From Candidatus Bathyarchaeota archaeon ex4484_135 (lineage in GTDB: Archaea; Thermoproteota; Bathyarchaeia; EX4484-135), in contig NJEJ01000025.1 of the NCBI GenBank assembly GCA_002255025.1, positions 1 through 22,872 on the forward strand: a stretch of DNA of 22,872 bases, written 5' to 3'. Below, in pieces: positions 6,801 to 13,601 of this stretch (its first letter is position 1; the number at the start of each line of letters is the position of its first letter). Made by a program: the position numbers and the translations under genes. The notes below the pieces were generated by a model that was given only the letters and a program-made list of their open reading frames with translations, did no database searches and was not told the origin of the DNA.

Positions 6801-7814
6801 TCACTTTAATTCTTTCCCCTTAGTACCCAATAGCTTGCTCAAGAGCTTTAAACAGGCCTTGAGGGCATCTGCGGGCTCGCCTTCCCCGTTCGCACCAGCC
6901 GATAGGGCGTGGCCTCCCCCCATGCCCTTCATCATCTCCCCGAGGGGCCTGGCTAGGTCCCGGCCCAGGTGTATGCCGGTCTTGGACGCGAAGTCCTCTG
7001 TGGCCCTCATGCTGACCCTCAGGCGGCCGTCTTTTTCGCCAGCTACCACGGCCAGGTGGGCACCGAGCCCGAGCAGAGCCCTGGCAGCAGACGCCTGAAA
7101 GGCACTCACGTGCGAGAAGGCCACCAGCCAGTCTCCGAAGCGGTAAATCCGGGCCCTCGTACAGGCCTTCAGCCTGGCCACCCTCTCCGAGAAATCCATC
7201 TCCATGGAGAGGAGCGGGAACAGCTTCCTCGGCCTAGCACCAGCCCTCACGAGCTTGGCCACTGCTAGGAAAGCATCTGCATCTGCGAACACCAGGTGCC
7301 TGGTATCGTATGCTATGCCTAAGAAGAGGGCTTCAGCCACTTTCTTATCTACCTCGACGCCTAACTGCTCGTAGAGATCCAACATTATCTCGCAGGTCGA
7401 GGAAGCCTTCTCATTCACGATGTAGAGGCTGGCCAGACGCTCGGTATCTGGGTGCCTGGCGTGGTGATCTATGACCACGAGCGGTACCTCCCTCGCTCGC
7501 TCGGCTATGGCTTCTTTCAGCTCCTCGAGCTGTTCCACGTTGTTCGTGTCCACCATGAACATCACGTCTGCCTCCCCGAGGTCAATATCGTCCGAGAACT
7601 GGAAGCCCAGGTAGTCGAGGACACGTTTAGATACCTTGCTGACCCCCTGGGCAGCATAACAGGTCAGGGAGAGGCCGGGCCTCAGGGCCTCCAGGAGCTT
7701 TGATAGTGCGTAGGCAGAGCAGACAGCATCTGGATCTGCGTTGTGGTGGCACAGTATTACGGCCCGGCTCACTCCCGGCCTGCTGATAAGGGCCTTAATT
7801 TCCCCGGCCCCCAA
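6801..7814 (-). CDS. DHH/DHHA1 family phosphoesterase (NrnA-like)
   Basis: A 337-residue DHH-superfamily phosphoesterase. Metal-binding motifs are intact: HHNADPDA (H24, D27, D29), VDTNN (D89), the DHH motif IDHHARH (D116-H117-H118) and YD170 in GIAYDTRHL. The C-terminal DHHA1 domain ends with the substrate-binding GGGHALSAGA (about 299-308). Family members act as oligoribonucleases (NrnA), pAp phosphatases, cyclic-dinucleotide hydrolases or RecJ-like nucleases. The size and DHHA1 domain favour the NrnA-like group, but the substrate is not determined. The start is TTG inside the end of the DUF3194 gene (20-nt overlap), which indicates co-translation with the prefoldin genes. Confidence 0.87.
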   Translation of the reverse strand: MGAGEIKALISRPGVSRAVILCHHNADPDAVCSAYALSKLLEALRPGLSLTCYAAQGVSKVSKRVLDYLGFQFSDDIDLGEADVMFMVDTNNVEQLEELKEAIAERAREVPLVVIDHHARHPDTERLASLYIVNEKASSTCEIMLDLYEQLGVEVDKKVAEALFLGIAYDTRHLVFADADAFLAVAKLVRAGARPRKLFPLLSMEMDFSERVARLKACTRARIYRFGDWLVAFSHVSAFQASAARALLGLGAHLAVVAGEKDGRLRVSMRATEDFASKTGIHLGRDLARPLGEMMKGMGGGHALSAGANGEGEPADALKACLKLLSKLLGTKGKELK

Positions 7815-8103
7815 GGGCTAGTTCCCTCAGCTTCTCTCCTACCGTCTCCATGGCCTTCTTAGCTGCTTCCCTTGCCAGCTCATCTGGGTCAACACGGGCT
7901 GAAGACGCCAGCCTGAGCTCTACGTCAACTGTCACGGTAAGGGGCTTCGTCCCTTCTACCTGAATGGAGATCCCCATGTCGTATATCTTCTTGGCCGGGA
8001 CCTTGGACAGCACGTAGGCTCTCGCGGCCTCCTCGCCAGCCTTTATGACTTCCATGACCTGTTCATCAGATAGCTCTGGCAGCCCTATGACGACCTCGCC
8101 CAT
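7795..8103 (-). CDS. DUF3194-type archaeal protein of unknown function
   Basis: A 102-residue protein. It sits directly downstream of prefoldin beta with a 1-nt overlap (TAATG), the arrangement known for the archaeal DUF3194 family, and its composition fits: a short acidic helix (LSDEQVMEVIKAGEEAARAYVLSKV), a central beta stretch (MGISIQVEG, TVTVDVELRLAS) and a C-terminal helix (DELAREAAKKAMETVGEKLREL). No catalytic motif is visible. The conserved linkage suggests a role near prefoldin or the translation machinery, but none is established. It overlaps the following DHH gene by 20 nt. Confidence 0.7.
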   Translation of the reverse strand: MGEVVIGLPELSDEQVMEVIKAGEEAARAYVLSKVPAKKIYDMGISIQVEGTKPLTVTVDVELRLASSARVDPDELAREAAKKAMETVGEKLRELALGGRGN

Positions 8104-8465
8104 TAAATCCTCGCCCCCGGCCCAAGCTCCTTCTCCAATTTCGACCTTATCTCCTCTATTTGCTCTCGGGCCCTTTCCTCCTCCCTCCCTACCTGCTCTA
8201 TTTTGAGCTTGAGGACTTCCCTTCTGTCCTGGAGTTCCTGTACTACCTTGGCCTTCTCCGTCCTGACGAGGAGGGCCCCGACCGACTTGTATATCGGCAC
8301 GTCATCCCCCACGTCCTCAAGCTCCTTGAGGGCGTTCTCCACCTCCATGAGTTCTAGCTGGAGCTGCTGCCTCCTCATAACCAGGGATTGGAGTTGCTGC
8401 TGTAGCTGTTGTAAAAGCAGGATTCTCTGCTGCACCTTGGGCGGGAGCTGTGCTTTCTCGCTCAT
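8103..8465 (-). CDS. pfdB: Prefoldin subunit beta
   Basis: A small chaperone subunit (120 aa from this start) that forms the alpha2-beta4 prefoldin hexamer and passes unfolded proteins to the thermosome. The sequence is a long coiled-coil hairpin: a Gln/Leu-rich first helix (VQQRILLLQQLQQQLQSLVMRRQ), the central beta hairpin with DVPIYKSVGALLV, and a second helix (about residues 75-115) rich in E/R/K. The ATG at 8465 is preferred over an in-frame GTG at 8471: a TATA-like CCTTTTATCC (8495-8504) predicts transcription from about 8474, and GGTG lies just upstream of the ATG. It heads a compact minus-strand series continuing through DUF3194, DHH and the ECF genes. Confidence 0.93.
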   Translation of the reverse strand: MSEKAQLPPKVQQRILLLQQLQQQLQSLVMRRQQLQLELMEVENALKELEDVGDDVPIYKSVGALLVRTEKAKVVQELQDRREVLKLKIEQVGREEERAREQIEEIRSKLEKELGPGARI

Positions 8466-8494
8466 GGCCACACCGGGGTATGTGTGAGCCTTAA

Positions 8495-8504
8495 GGATAA
8501 AAGG
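8495..8504 (-). promoter_or_regulatory. TATA-like box for the prefoldin-beta operon
   Basis: CCTTTTATCC on the minus strand is centred about 26 bp before 8474. It gives a roughly 10-nt leader containing GGTG before ATG 8465. The next five genes downstream have overlaps or gaps of 27 bp or less, so this is the probable main promoter for 8465-4304. Confidence 0.5.
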
Positions 8505-8599
8505 TTAAGCTGAGCGTCGAGTTCCAACTTGACCTGGGAAGCTTGCTAGAGGGCTTCCAGATGGGGGGCCAGCGGGCCGATATGGTGCCGCGGGCTAAG

Positions 8600-8606
8600 T
8601 TTATAT
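8600..8606 (+). promoter_or_regulatory. TATA-like box for the DUF1512-like gene
   Basis: TTTATAT is centred at 8603. A transcript starting 26 bp later, near 8629, would be leaderless or nearly so at GTG 8631. Confidence 0.5.
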
Positions 8607-8630
8607 CCCCATGGCCTTTTATTCGCCCTC

Positions 8631-9770
8631 GTGGGCGACATGCTGCTCCCGATGCCCATGTGGCTCCCTGGCCTACCCCAGGGCGACCTGACCGACCTGT
8701 TGCTCTCGACAATACTTATACTGGTCTCGATGGCCTTCTTCACCATATTCGGCCAGAGGATACAGGCCTGGATGATGCTCAGGCAGGTGGCCAGGTCCCT
8801 GGACAGGCTCAGGCTGATGAGGGATGAAGGACGCAAGATGGCCATAAGGGCCCTCAGGGACCTCGGCGGGGCTGAGGGAGATGTGGCCGAGAAAGTTGAC
8901 CGCTTCCTCGAGCACTTCGCCATAGAGCCGGAGAGCATGGACCCGGCGGGCGTGGTGTGGAAGCTTGAGCGGATACTGGATGTAAGGGAGAAGAAGTTCC
9001 TAGATGAGGTCAGGAGGATGGCACCTAAGGCCAGCGAGGACAAGATACACAACCTTGAGGGCCTGTTGGAGGCTGCCATGGCCCTGAACACGCTCTACAA
9101 GGTCGTCAGGCACTATTACCTGCTCGGGAAGAAGACATCAAGCATCTACATAATAGCCCAGCTCCAGATGCTAATACCGCTCCTGATGAAGACGGCCCGT
9201 GCTTATGCGGATGCCCTCATGGCCTTCAGGAAGGGCCAACCAATAGGAGATGGTATAGGGGCCCTGGTGGCAGCCAAGCTCATGCACGGCAAGCCGTTCA
9301 GGCGTATAGCCAAGGACACCATAGTGGCCGAGGTGGACTTGGACGGCCGCAAGGCTTTCGTGGTGAAGGCAGAGGGGCCAGGTGCCATGGTGGGCAAGCC
9401 GGGCGAGGCCGTCAGGAAGCTCGTAGAAGAACTGGACGGTGATGTCAAGGCCGTGGTGTTCGTCGATGCCACGATAAAACTGGAGGGCGAGAAGACGGGC
9501 GAGATAATAGACGGCATAGGCGTGGCCATAGGAGGGCCGGGCGTGGAGAAGTTCAAGGTCGAAGAACTCCTGCCCAAGCTTAACATCCCCACTTACGCCG
9601 TGCTGATAAAGGAGGACATAAGCGAGGCCGTCTCGCCCATGAAGGAAGAGCTCTTGGAATCAGCCGACAGGGCCATAGAGAGGATAAAGGCCCTGTTATC
9701 CGAGGTGACGGAAGAAGGCGATAAGGTCGTAATAGTCGGCGTGGGCAACACCATGGGGATAGGACAGTAG
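8631..9770 (+). CDS. DUF1512-like archaeal membrane-anchored protein
   Basis: A 379-residue protein with one N-terminal transmembrane helix (about residues 22-41, TDLLLSTILILVSMAFFTIF), then a largely helical, charged domain (about 45-205) and an alpha/beta domain (about 210-379). The latter has strands such as TIVAEVDLDGRKAFVVKAEGPGA and VKAVVFVDATIKLEGEKTGEIIDGIGVAIGG, and ends in KVVIVGVGNTMGIGQ. Overall layout and closing motif match what I recall of the crenarchaeal DUF1512 family, whose function is unknown. GTG 8631 is chosen because of the TATA spacing; ATG 8640 is an alternative. The next gene, another membrane-anchored protein, begins 6 bp after its stop, so the two are probably co-expressed. 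Confidence 0.7.
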   Translation: MGDMLLPMPMWLPGLPQGDLTDLLLSTILILVSMAFFTIFGQRIQAWMMLRQVARSLDRLRLMRDEGRKMAIRALRDLGGAEGDVAEKVDRFLEHFAIEPESMDPAGVVWKLERILDVREKKFLDEVRRMAPKASEDKIHNLEGLLEAAMALNTLYKVVRHYYLLGKKTSSIYIIAQLQMLIPLLMKTARAYADALMAFRKGQPIGDGIGALVAAKLMHGKPFRRIAKDTIVAEVDLDGRKAFVVKAEGPGAMVGKPGEAVRKLVEELDGDVKAVVFVDATIKLEGEKTGEIIDGIGVAIGGPGVEKFKVEELLPKLNIPTYAVLIKEDISEAVSPMKEELLESADRAIERIKALLSEVTEEGDKVVIVGVGNTMGIGQ

Positions 9771-9776
9771 GAGCTG

Positions 9777-10148
9777 ATGGCCATGAGAGCCCTGGCACCG
9801 GTCATCGGCCTCTTGCTTTCTGCCCTAAGCATAGCCCTGCTCGTTGCGAGCGTGGTCGAGGTCTTCAGGGGAAACGAGGAAATGGGCATGTACTTCCTCT
9901 TAGCCGCCATAGCCCTAACGGCCATGTCCTGGCTCGCCTCGAGGTCGGTGAGGATGACTAAAGAGGTGCCCGTCCTGAGGTCCTTCCGGGTCCTGACCGA
10001 GATATCATGTGCCTCGTGCGGCTTCAAAGAGGTAAGGGAATTCGAGGAAGGGGATTACATATTCAAGGAAATCGGGAAGTGCCCGAGATGCGGTGGTATC
10101 CGCGTCATAACCCGGATATGCCGGGAGGAGACGAGACCTAATCCCTGA
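9777..10148 (+). CDS. Two-helix membrane protein with cytosolic zinc ribbon
   Basis: A 123-residue protein. Two transmembrane helices (about 7-28 and 36-54) form a hairpin, followed by a soluble tail with two zinc knuckles, CASCG (C78, C81) and CPRCGG (C102, C105). The tail strands (EVREFEEGDYIFKEIGKCPRC) are typical of zinc ribbons. It starts 6 bp after the DUF1512-like gene and probably shares its transcript. The pairing suggests a membrane-associated complex, but this is inference. Its 3' end overlaps the convergent methionine aminopeptidase gene by 11 bp. Confidence 0.75.
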   Translation: MAMRALAPVIGLLLSALSIALLVASVVEVFRGNEEMGMYFLLAAIALTAMSWLASRSVRMTKEVPVLRSFRVLTEISCASCGFKEVREFEEGDYIFKEIGKCPRCGGIRVITRICREETRPNP

Positions 10149-11068
10149 GAGTCGTCACTATACATCTATCTTCTAACACGAGGACCGTGTGCTCGAATTG
10201 TGCCACAGGACCCCCGGATTTCTCCACGAAGACGGGATATCCCATGACCACGTTATTAGCTATGAGTTCACGCCAGGTCTCTTCATACCTCGACCTCGGG
10301 ACCAGCTTCCACAGCCACCTCTCCGCGAAGGGGAGGGTCCTGAAGTGCTCGTATATGACTTTCACCAGCCTATCTGCCTTCTTGCCCTTGGCCGAGGGCT
10401 TGAGGAGCCTGAAGATGGTGACCGGGGGCCTCTCGACCACGACGCCGGATGCCCAGCCCTCGGTAACGAAGGGCTCTATGGCGTAAGCTCCCTCGGGCTT
10501 CATCTTCTTGAGGCCATGGAAGGACACGTTAGGTATGGAAGTGCCCGAATGTATTGTGTACCTGTCCATGCTGTGGCCCGTGAGGTTGGATATAGGCTTG
10601 CAGCCATAGGCCTTGATGGCCTTTTCTATAGCCGACGAGACGTGCGATATTCTCACGTTAGGCTTGACCTCTCTCAAGGCAGCATTAAGGGCTTCCTCAG
10701 CAGCCCTCACGAGCCTTTCCTTGGTCGGGTCAAGACAGACCGTCACAGCGGTATCGGCTATGTAGCCATCCACGTGCGGTATCGGCTATGTAGCCATCCA
10801 CGTGAGCTCCTATATCGACTTTCACGAGGGCCTTCGGAGGTATCATGCTCTCGTCCCCTGGAGGTGATGTGTAATGTGCAGCTACCTCGTTCACAGATAT
10901 GTTGCATGGGAAAGCTGGTTGAGCCCCTAGCTTCCTTATGCGTTTTTCAACCCACTCACAGATATCTATGAGCCTTGCCCCTTCCTCCACTAAGTCAATA
11001 ACTTCATCCCTTACCTGAGCTGCTATCTTACCTGCCCTCAAGTACTTGGCCAACACCTCCTCCTCCAA
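10138..11068 (-). pseudogene. map: Methionine aminopeptidase type II, frame broken by a 28-bp tandem duplication
   Basis: The locus encodes a type II methionine aminopeptidase, the metalloenzyme that removes the initiator methionine. As sequenced it is split: a front part from TTG 11068 runs to a stop at 10730, and a back part is open from GTG 10773 to 10138. The break is an exact 28-bp direct duplication (10748-10775 and 10776-10803), 28 not being a multiple of 3. Removing one copy restores a 300-residue protein, the normal archaeal length. It has all five metal ligands (D85 and D96 in VDIGAHVDGYIAD, H156 in TGHS, E189 in IEPF, E283 in QFEH) plus active-site H66. Both halves show intact family sequence with no other damage, so the lesion is recent, polymorphic, or an assembly error. 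A 9-bp inverted repeat covers the start region. Confidence 0.9.
10748..10803. repeat. Exact tandem duplication, 2 x 28 bp
   Basis: Two identical head-to-tail 28-bp copies, each beginning GCGGTATCGG and ending ATCCACGT on plus, lie inside the methionine aminopeptidase gene over the codons for VDGYIADTA. No spacer separates them and there are no further copies. The extra copy shifts the reading frame. Confidence 0.97.
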
Positions 11069-11087
11069 GAGGCCTCCCGCCTCTTGG
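11065..11087. promoter_or_regulatory. 9-bp inverted repeat over the methionine aminopeptidase start
   Basis: Perfect arms CCAAGAGGC (11065-11073) and GCCTCTTGG (11079-11087) flank a 5-nt centre. The TTG start codon lies in one arm and the GGGAG ribosome-site-like bases in the centre. The TATA-like CCTTTTATTC (11101-11110, minus) predicts transcription from about 11079, inside the repeat. It could be a repressor operator over the start site or, if transcription begins further upstream, an mRNA hairpin masking the start codon. Confidence 0.45.
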
Positions 11088-11142
11088 GATCAGGGGAGAA
11101 GAATAAAAGGCGTATGAACTTCTGGCACATGAGGTCGGCGTC

Positions 11143-11790
11143 CTACTTAATAAGCCCGCTGAGGAAGGAGAGGCGTCTCACCAAGTGCTCATCCCACTTC
11201 CCTTCATCGTGCATTTTCTTCAGGTGGGCTAGGGATATCAAACTGAAGGCCCTCCTTGCCTCTGAGAGGTAATCCTTGGCCCTCTCTGGCCTGGCGTACG
11301 GGAAAATGGCCTTCAGGCATATGGGCACGGAGTATATGTTGAAATTCGAGGTAGCTCGTGCTATAGAGGCGGCCACTAAGTAGTCTGAGAACTTCGAGCG
11401 GTCCATTTCAGCGAAGGACCTGAGGGCCTCAGGGCCCCTTAGGAAAAGCTCGGAAGCCTCAATCACATCGTTCCAGCCAATGCCTGCTTCTTCTAACATC
11501 TTGCCCACTTCTTTAACGAACTCCTTCCAGGCCTCGAAGGCCTCGTCCACTAGGTCGACTATCTCCTTAGCATGAGACATCGCCGTTCTCGGGAGGGCCT
11601 GGGTGATCCTGACCTTAAGGAATTCCTCTACGTCACGCTCGGGCATGGATTCCCCGCCTCTCATGCGGCCCCTCATGGCCTCGCTGAGCCGGAGCCATGT
11701 TATTTCGCTCGTCTCCGCGTGTGAGGAGATGAGGCTGTATATCTCGTCGAACAGCCCTGCTACCCGCTCCATCAGCTCTCTCACGTTCAT
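11143..11790 (-). CDS. Hypothetical helical protein (215 aa)
   Basis: I do not recognise this family. The 215-residue product looks all-helical and soluble, with amphipathic stretches such as ELMERVAGLFDEIYSLI (4-20), AKEIVDLVDEAFEAWKEFVKEVGKMLEEAG (about 74-103) and a Lys/Arg-rich C-terminal third. It lacks signal peptide, membrane segment, cysteine pairs and recognisable catalytic motifs. The ATG start at 11790 is unambiguous. It is divergent from the MBL-fold hydrolase and shares a palindromic TATA box with it. Methionine aminopeptidase follows 74 bp downstream with its own TATA-like box. It is a clean long frame with codon use like its neighbours, so it is probably a real gene. Confidence 0.75.
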   Translation of the reverse strand: MNVRELMERVAGLFDEIYSLISSHAETSEITWLRLSEAMRGRMRGGESMPERDVEEFLKVRITQALPRTAMSHAKEIVDLVDEAFEAWKEFVKEVGKMLEEAGIGWNDVIEASELFLRGPEALRSFAEMDRSKFSDYLVAASIARATSNFNIYSVPICLKAIFPYARPERAKDYLSEARRAFSLISLAHLKKMHDEGKWDEHLVRRLSFLSGLIK

Positions 11791-11831
11791 GAGTTCTTAC
11801 CCGACCTTGTGCTACTGGGTTGATACACCGT

Positions 11832-11841
11832 CTTATATAAG
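11832..11841. promoter_or_regulatory. Palindromic bidirectional TATA box
   Basis: CTTATATAAG is a perfect 10-bp palindrome in the spacer of two divergent genes. On plus, 26 bp downstream falls at about 11863, next to GGTG and ATG 11872 of the MBL hydrolase. On minus it falls near 11810, 20 bp ahead of ATG 11790. Confidence 0.6.
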
Positions 11842-11871
11842 CCTTATCACCACACTGGCTCGGTGCCGGGG

Positions 11872-12552
11872 ATGGCCAGGCTCAGGTGGCTAGGTCATGC
11901 GGCCTTCTTGCTCGAGCTGGCTGGCAAAGAAGTACTCATCGATCCCTGGATAAGGGGCAATCCATCCTGCCCAATAGGCCTTGATGAGCTCGGGAAGCCA
12001 GATGTGGTGTGCGTCAGCCACGACCATGGGGATCACCTCGGGGATGCCTTCGAGATATGCCGTAAGCACGGCTCCAAGCTCGTCTGCGTCTACGAGGTAG
12101 GCTGTAAGGCTGAGCAAGAAGGCGTCAAACCCGAGCTGATATATGGCATGAACGTGGGAGGGACCGTCGAGCTAGACGGCCTTAAGATAACGCTCTTCCC
12201 CGCTATCCATTCTTGCTCCTGCGGCGTTCCAGTGGGCATCATCATAAGGGGCGAGGGCAAGAACATCTATCACGCCGGGGACACAGCCCTGTTCGGTGAT
12301 ATGGCTTTGATACCACGCCTCTACGGGCCTGTTGACGTGGCCTTGATACCGATAGGAGGCTATTACACCATGGGACCTCTCGAGGCGGCGGAGGCCGTGG
12401 CTCTAATCAAGCCCAAGGCCGTCGTCCCCATGCACTACGCGACCTTCCCGGTACTCGTCAAGGACGCAAGCGAGTTCGCCAGGCTGGTGAGCGAGAGGAG
12501 CCCTGAGACAGACGTGATAGTGCTCGGGCCAGGCGATTACTATGAGTTCTGA
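11872..12552 (+). CDS. Metallo-beta-lactamase-fold hydrolase, UPF0173/UlaG-like
   Basis: A 226-residue metal-dependent hydrolase of the UPF0173 group. It begins with the family-typical RLRWLGHAAFLLE (H9) and contains the metal-binding SHDHGDH (H50-H55), H113 in PAIHSC, D137 in HAGDT and H188 in VPMHYATFP. Length and motif spacing are normal. The physiological substrate of this group is unknown; related UlaG is an L-ascorbate-6-phosphate lactonase. ATG 11872 is preferred to GTG 11863 because GGTG (11862-11865) then serves as ribosome site and the TATA spacing puts transcription start at about 11863. Its 3' end overlaps the convergent S-component gene by 13 bp. Confidence 0.88.
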   Translation: MARLRWLGHAAFLLELAGKEVLIDPWIRGNPSCPIGLDELGKPDVVCVSHDHGDHLGDAFEICRKHGSKLVCVYEVGCKAEQEGVKPELIYGMNVGGTVELDGLKITLFPAIHSCSCGVPVGIIIRGEGKNIYHAGDTALFGDMALIPRLYGPVDVALIPIGGYYTMGPLEAAEAVALIKPKAVVPMHYATFPVLVKDASEFARLVSERSPETDVIVLGPGDYYEF

Positions 12553-13019
12553 GGCCTGAGGGAGCCCAGGATACCCTGATTTATGACGAAGAATTTCTTC
12601 ATCAAATCAGAAAAGCCCTTGTTCCCAGCCAGGGCCCCCATCAGGAAGGCCATGAAGAATATCTCCACCCAGGCCTTGATGAGCACTATGGGCAGGATGG
12701 GCGAGAGCCAGGGCAACATGGCCGTGAAGAAGATTATTATGATAAAGCACTCCGGCAGGAACGATACTGGTACTACTAGGAGGGCCTGCCTCGAGCTAGG
12801 CCCTCCCCTCATGAGGGCCCTGGACAAGAGGCCAGCCGTCAGGCCGGTGAGGGACTTTCCGAGTACCATCATGGGCAAGTAGAGCCCTATGGCCCCGGCC
12901 ACAGAGCCGAAGTAGAGGCCTGGCCCTAGCCCTATGAGGGCACCTACCAAAAGGCCGAGCAGAGGTCCCCCGTAGAGGGCCGCTATGAAGGTCGCCACGT
13001 GCGACAGGTCGAGGGCCAC
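12540..13019 (-). CDS. Probable ECF transporter S component, N-terminally short
   Basis: A 159-residue membrane protein of about five hydrophobic segments. The opening VALDLSHVATFIAALYGGPLLGLLVGALIG, with GPGLYFG and VLGKSLTGLTAGLL following, resembles the region after the first helix in ECF substrate-binding (S) components: an LDL motif, then a Gly-rich helix. Normal S components have six helices and usually 165-200 residues; here the first helix is missing. The frame is closed by stops upstream and has no ATG, GTG or TTG before GTG 13019, which has a GGGAGG ribosome site 4 bp upstream, so the short form may be real. A TATA-like element on minus lies at 13090-13095. Substrate unknown. It would be the natural client of the EcfA/A/T module at 4304-6773. 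Confidence 0.65.
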   Translation of the reverse strand: MALDLSHVATFIAALYGGPLLGLLVGALIGLGPGLYFGSVAGAIGLYLPMMVLGKSLTGLTAGLLSRALMRGGPSSRQALLVVPVSFLPECFIIIIFFTAMLPWLSPILPIVLIKAWVEIFFMAFLMGALAGNKGFSDLMKKFFVINQGILGSLRPQNS

Positions 13020-13147
13020 CTGGCCTCCCGAGACGAGCTGGAGCGATTGTGATATGACCGGCTCATCAGGGGCGACTGACGGTCATCACTTAAAAGGGTA
13101 ATTACAAATTTCCGAGTAAGATAGAGAGGCCAGCTTGGGCGTAAGGC

Positions 13148-13155
13148 AAAAATAC
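13148..13155 (+). promoter_or_regulatory. TATA-like box for the 140-aa hypothetical gene
   Basis: AAAAATAC is centred at about 13152, 26-27 bp before ATG 13179. No ribosome site lies between them, so a leaderless mRNA is predicted. The rest of the 159-bp divergent spacer holds the minus-strand box of the S-component gene (13090-13095) and no gene. Confidence 0.45.
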
Positions 13156-13178
13156 TACTGCATGCAACTATAACCGGA

Positions 13179-13601
13179 ATGGAACTGGATTGGGCCAAGC
13201 TGATAAAGCACCTGTCCGAGAAGCACCCGGGGATAAAGGTCAGGATACCTAAGGACCGTCTTGAGAACCCCCTAAAGGTCGGCTTCAGGAAGAGCGTTGG
13301 CCTCCACTTAAGGCACAAGCACTACAGGCTCACCTTGCCGGACGGCCGCTGCGTCCACGTGGAAGAAGACAAGGACCACTACATAGTGCACGTGGATGTC
13401 AAGGACCCAGGCGTGAGCCCCATAGGACACCTGAGGGAAGATGCACCTGGCCTCTGGACGGCCTTAACGACGGGCGTAGGCCTCTCCGCTGGCCTGATAG
13501 CTGGCCTAAAGGACGACGAGCACAAGGGCTTGGCCACGGCCGCCGGGACCGTAATAGGCCTGATAATAGGGCTCCTCACGGGCAAGTGGAGCCAGAAGTG
13601 A
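13179..13601 (+). CDS. Hypothetical protein with C-terminal glycine-rich membrane hairpin
   Basis: I do not recognise this 140-residue protein. The first 85 residues are soluble, basic and His-rich, with alternating strand-like patterns (VGLHLRHKHYRLTLPDGRCVHVEE and HYIVHVDV). The C-terminal 50 residues contain two small-residue-rich hydrophobic segments, WTALTTGVGLSAGLIAGL (about 93-110) and GLATAAGTVIGLIIGLLTG (about 117-135), separated by a charged KDDEHK turn. This predicts a membrane hairpin with the N-terminal domain on one face. Five or more histidines between residues 42 and 70 could bind metal, but no known motif is present. The ATG start is probably leaderless. Endonuclease V starts inside its last codons, so the two are probably co-transcribed. 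Confidence 0.7.
   Translation: MELDWAKLIKHLSEKHPGIKVRIPKDRLENPLKVGFRKSVGLHLRHKHYRLTLPDGRCVHVEEDKDHYIVHVDVKDPGVSPIGHLREDAPGLWTALTTGVGLSAGLIAGLKDDEHKGLATAAGTVIGLIIGLLTGKWSQK

Noticed and set aside
10748..10803. Possible CRISPR repeats (two 28-bp identical units)
   Set aside because: The copies are directly adjacent with no spacer, only two exist, and they lie in frame-matching coding sequence of methionine aminopeptidase; there are no cas genes.
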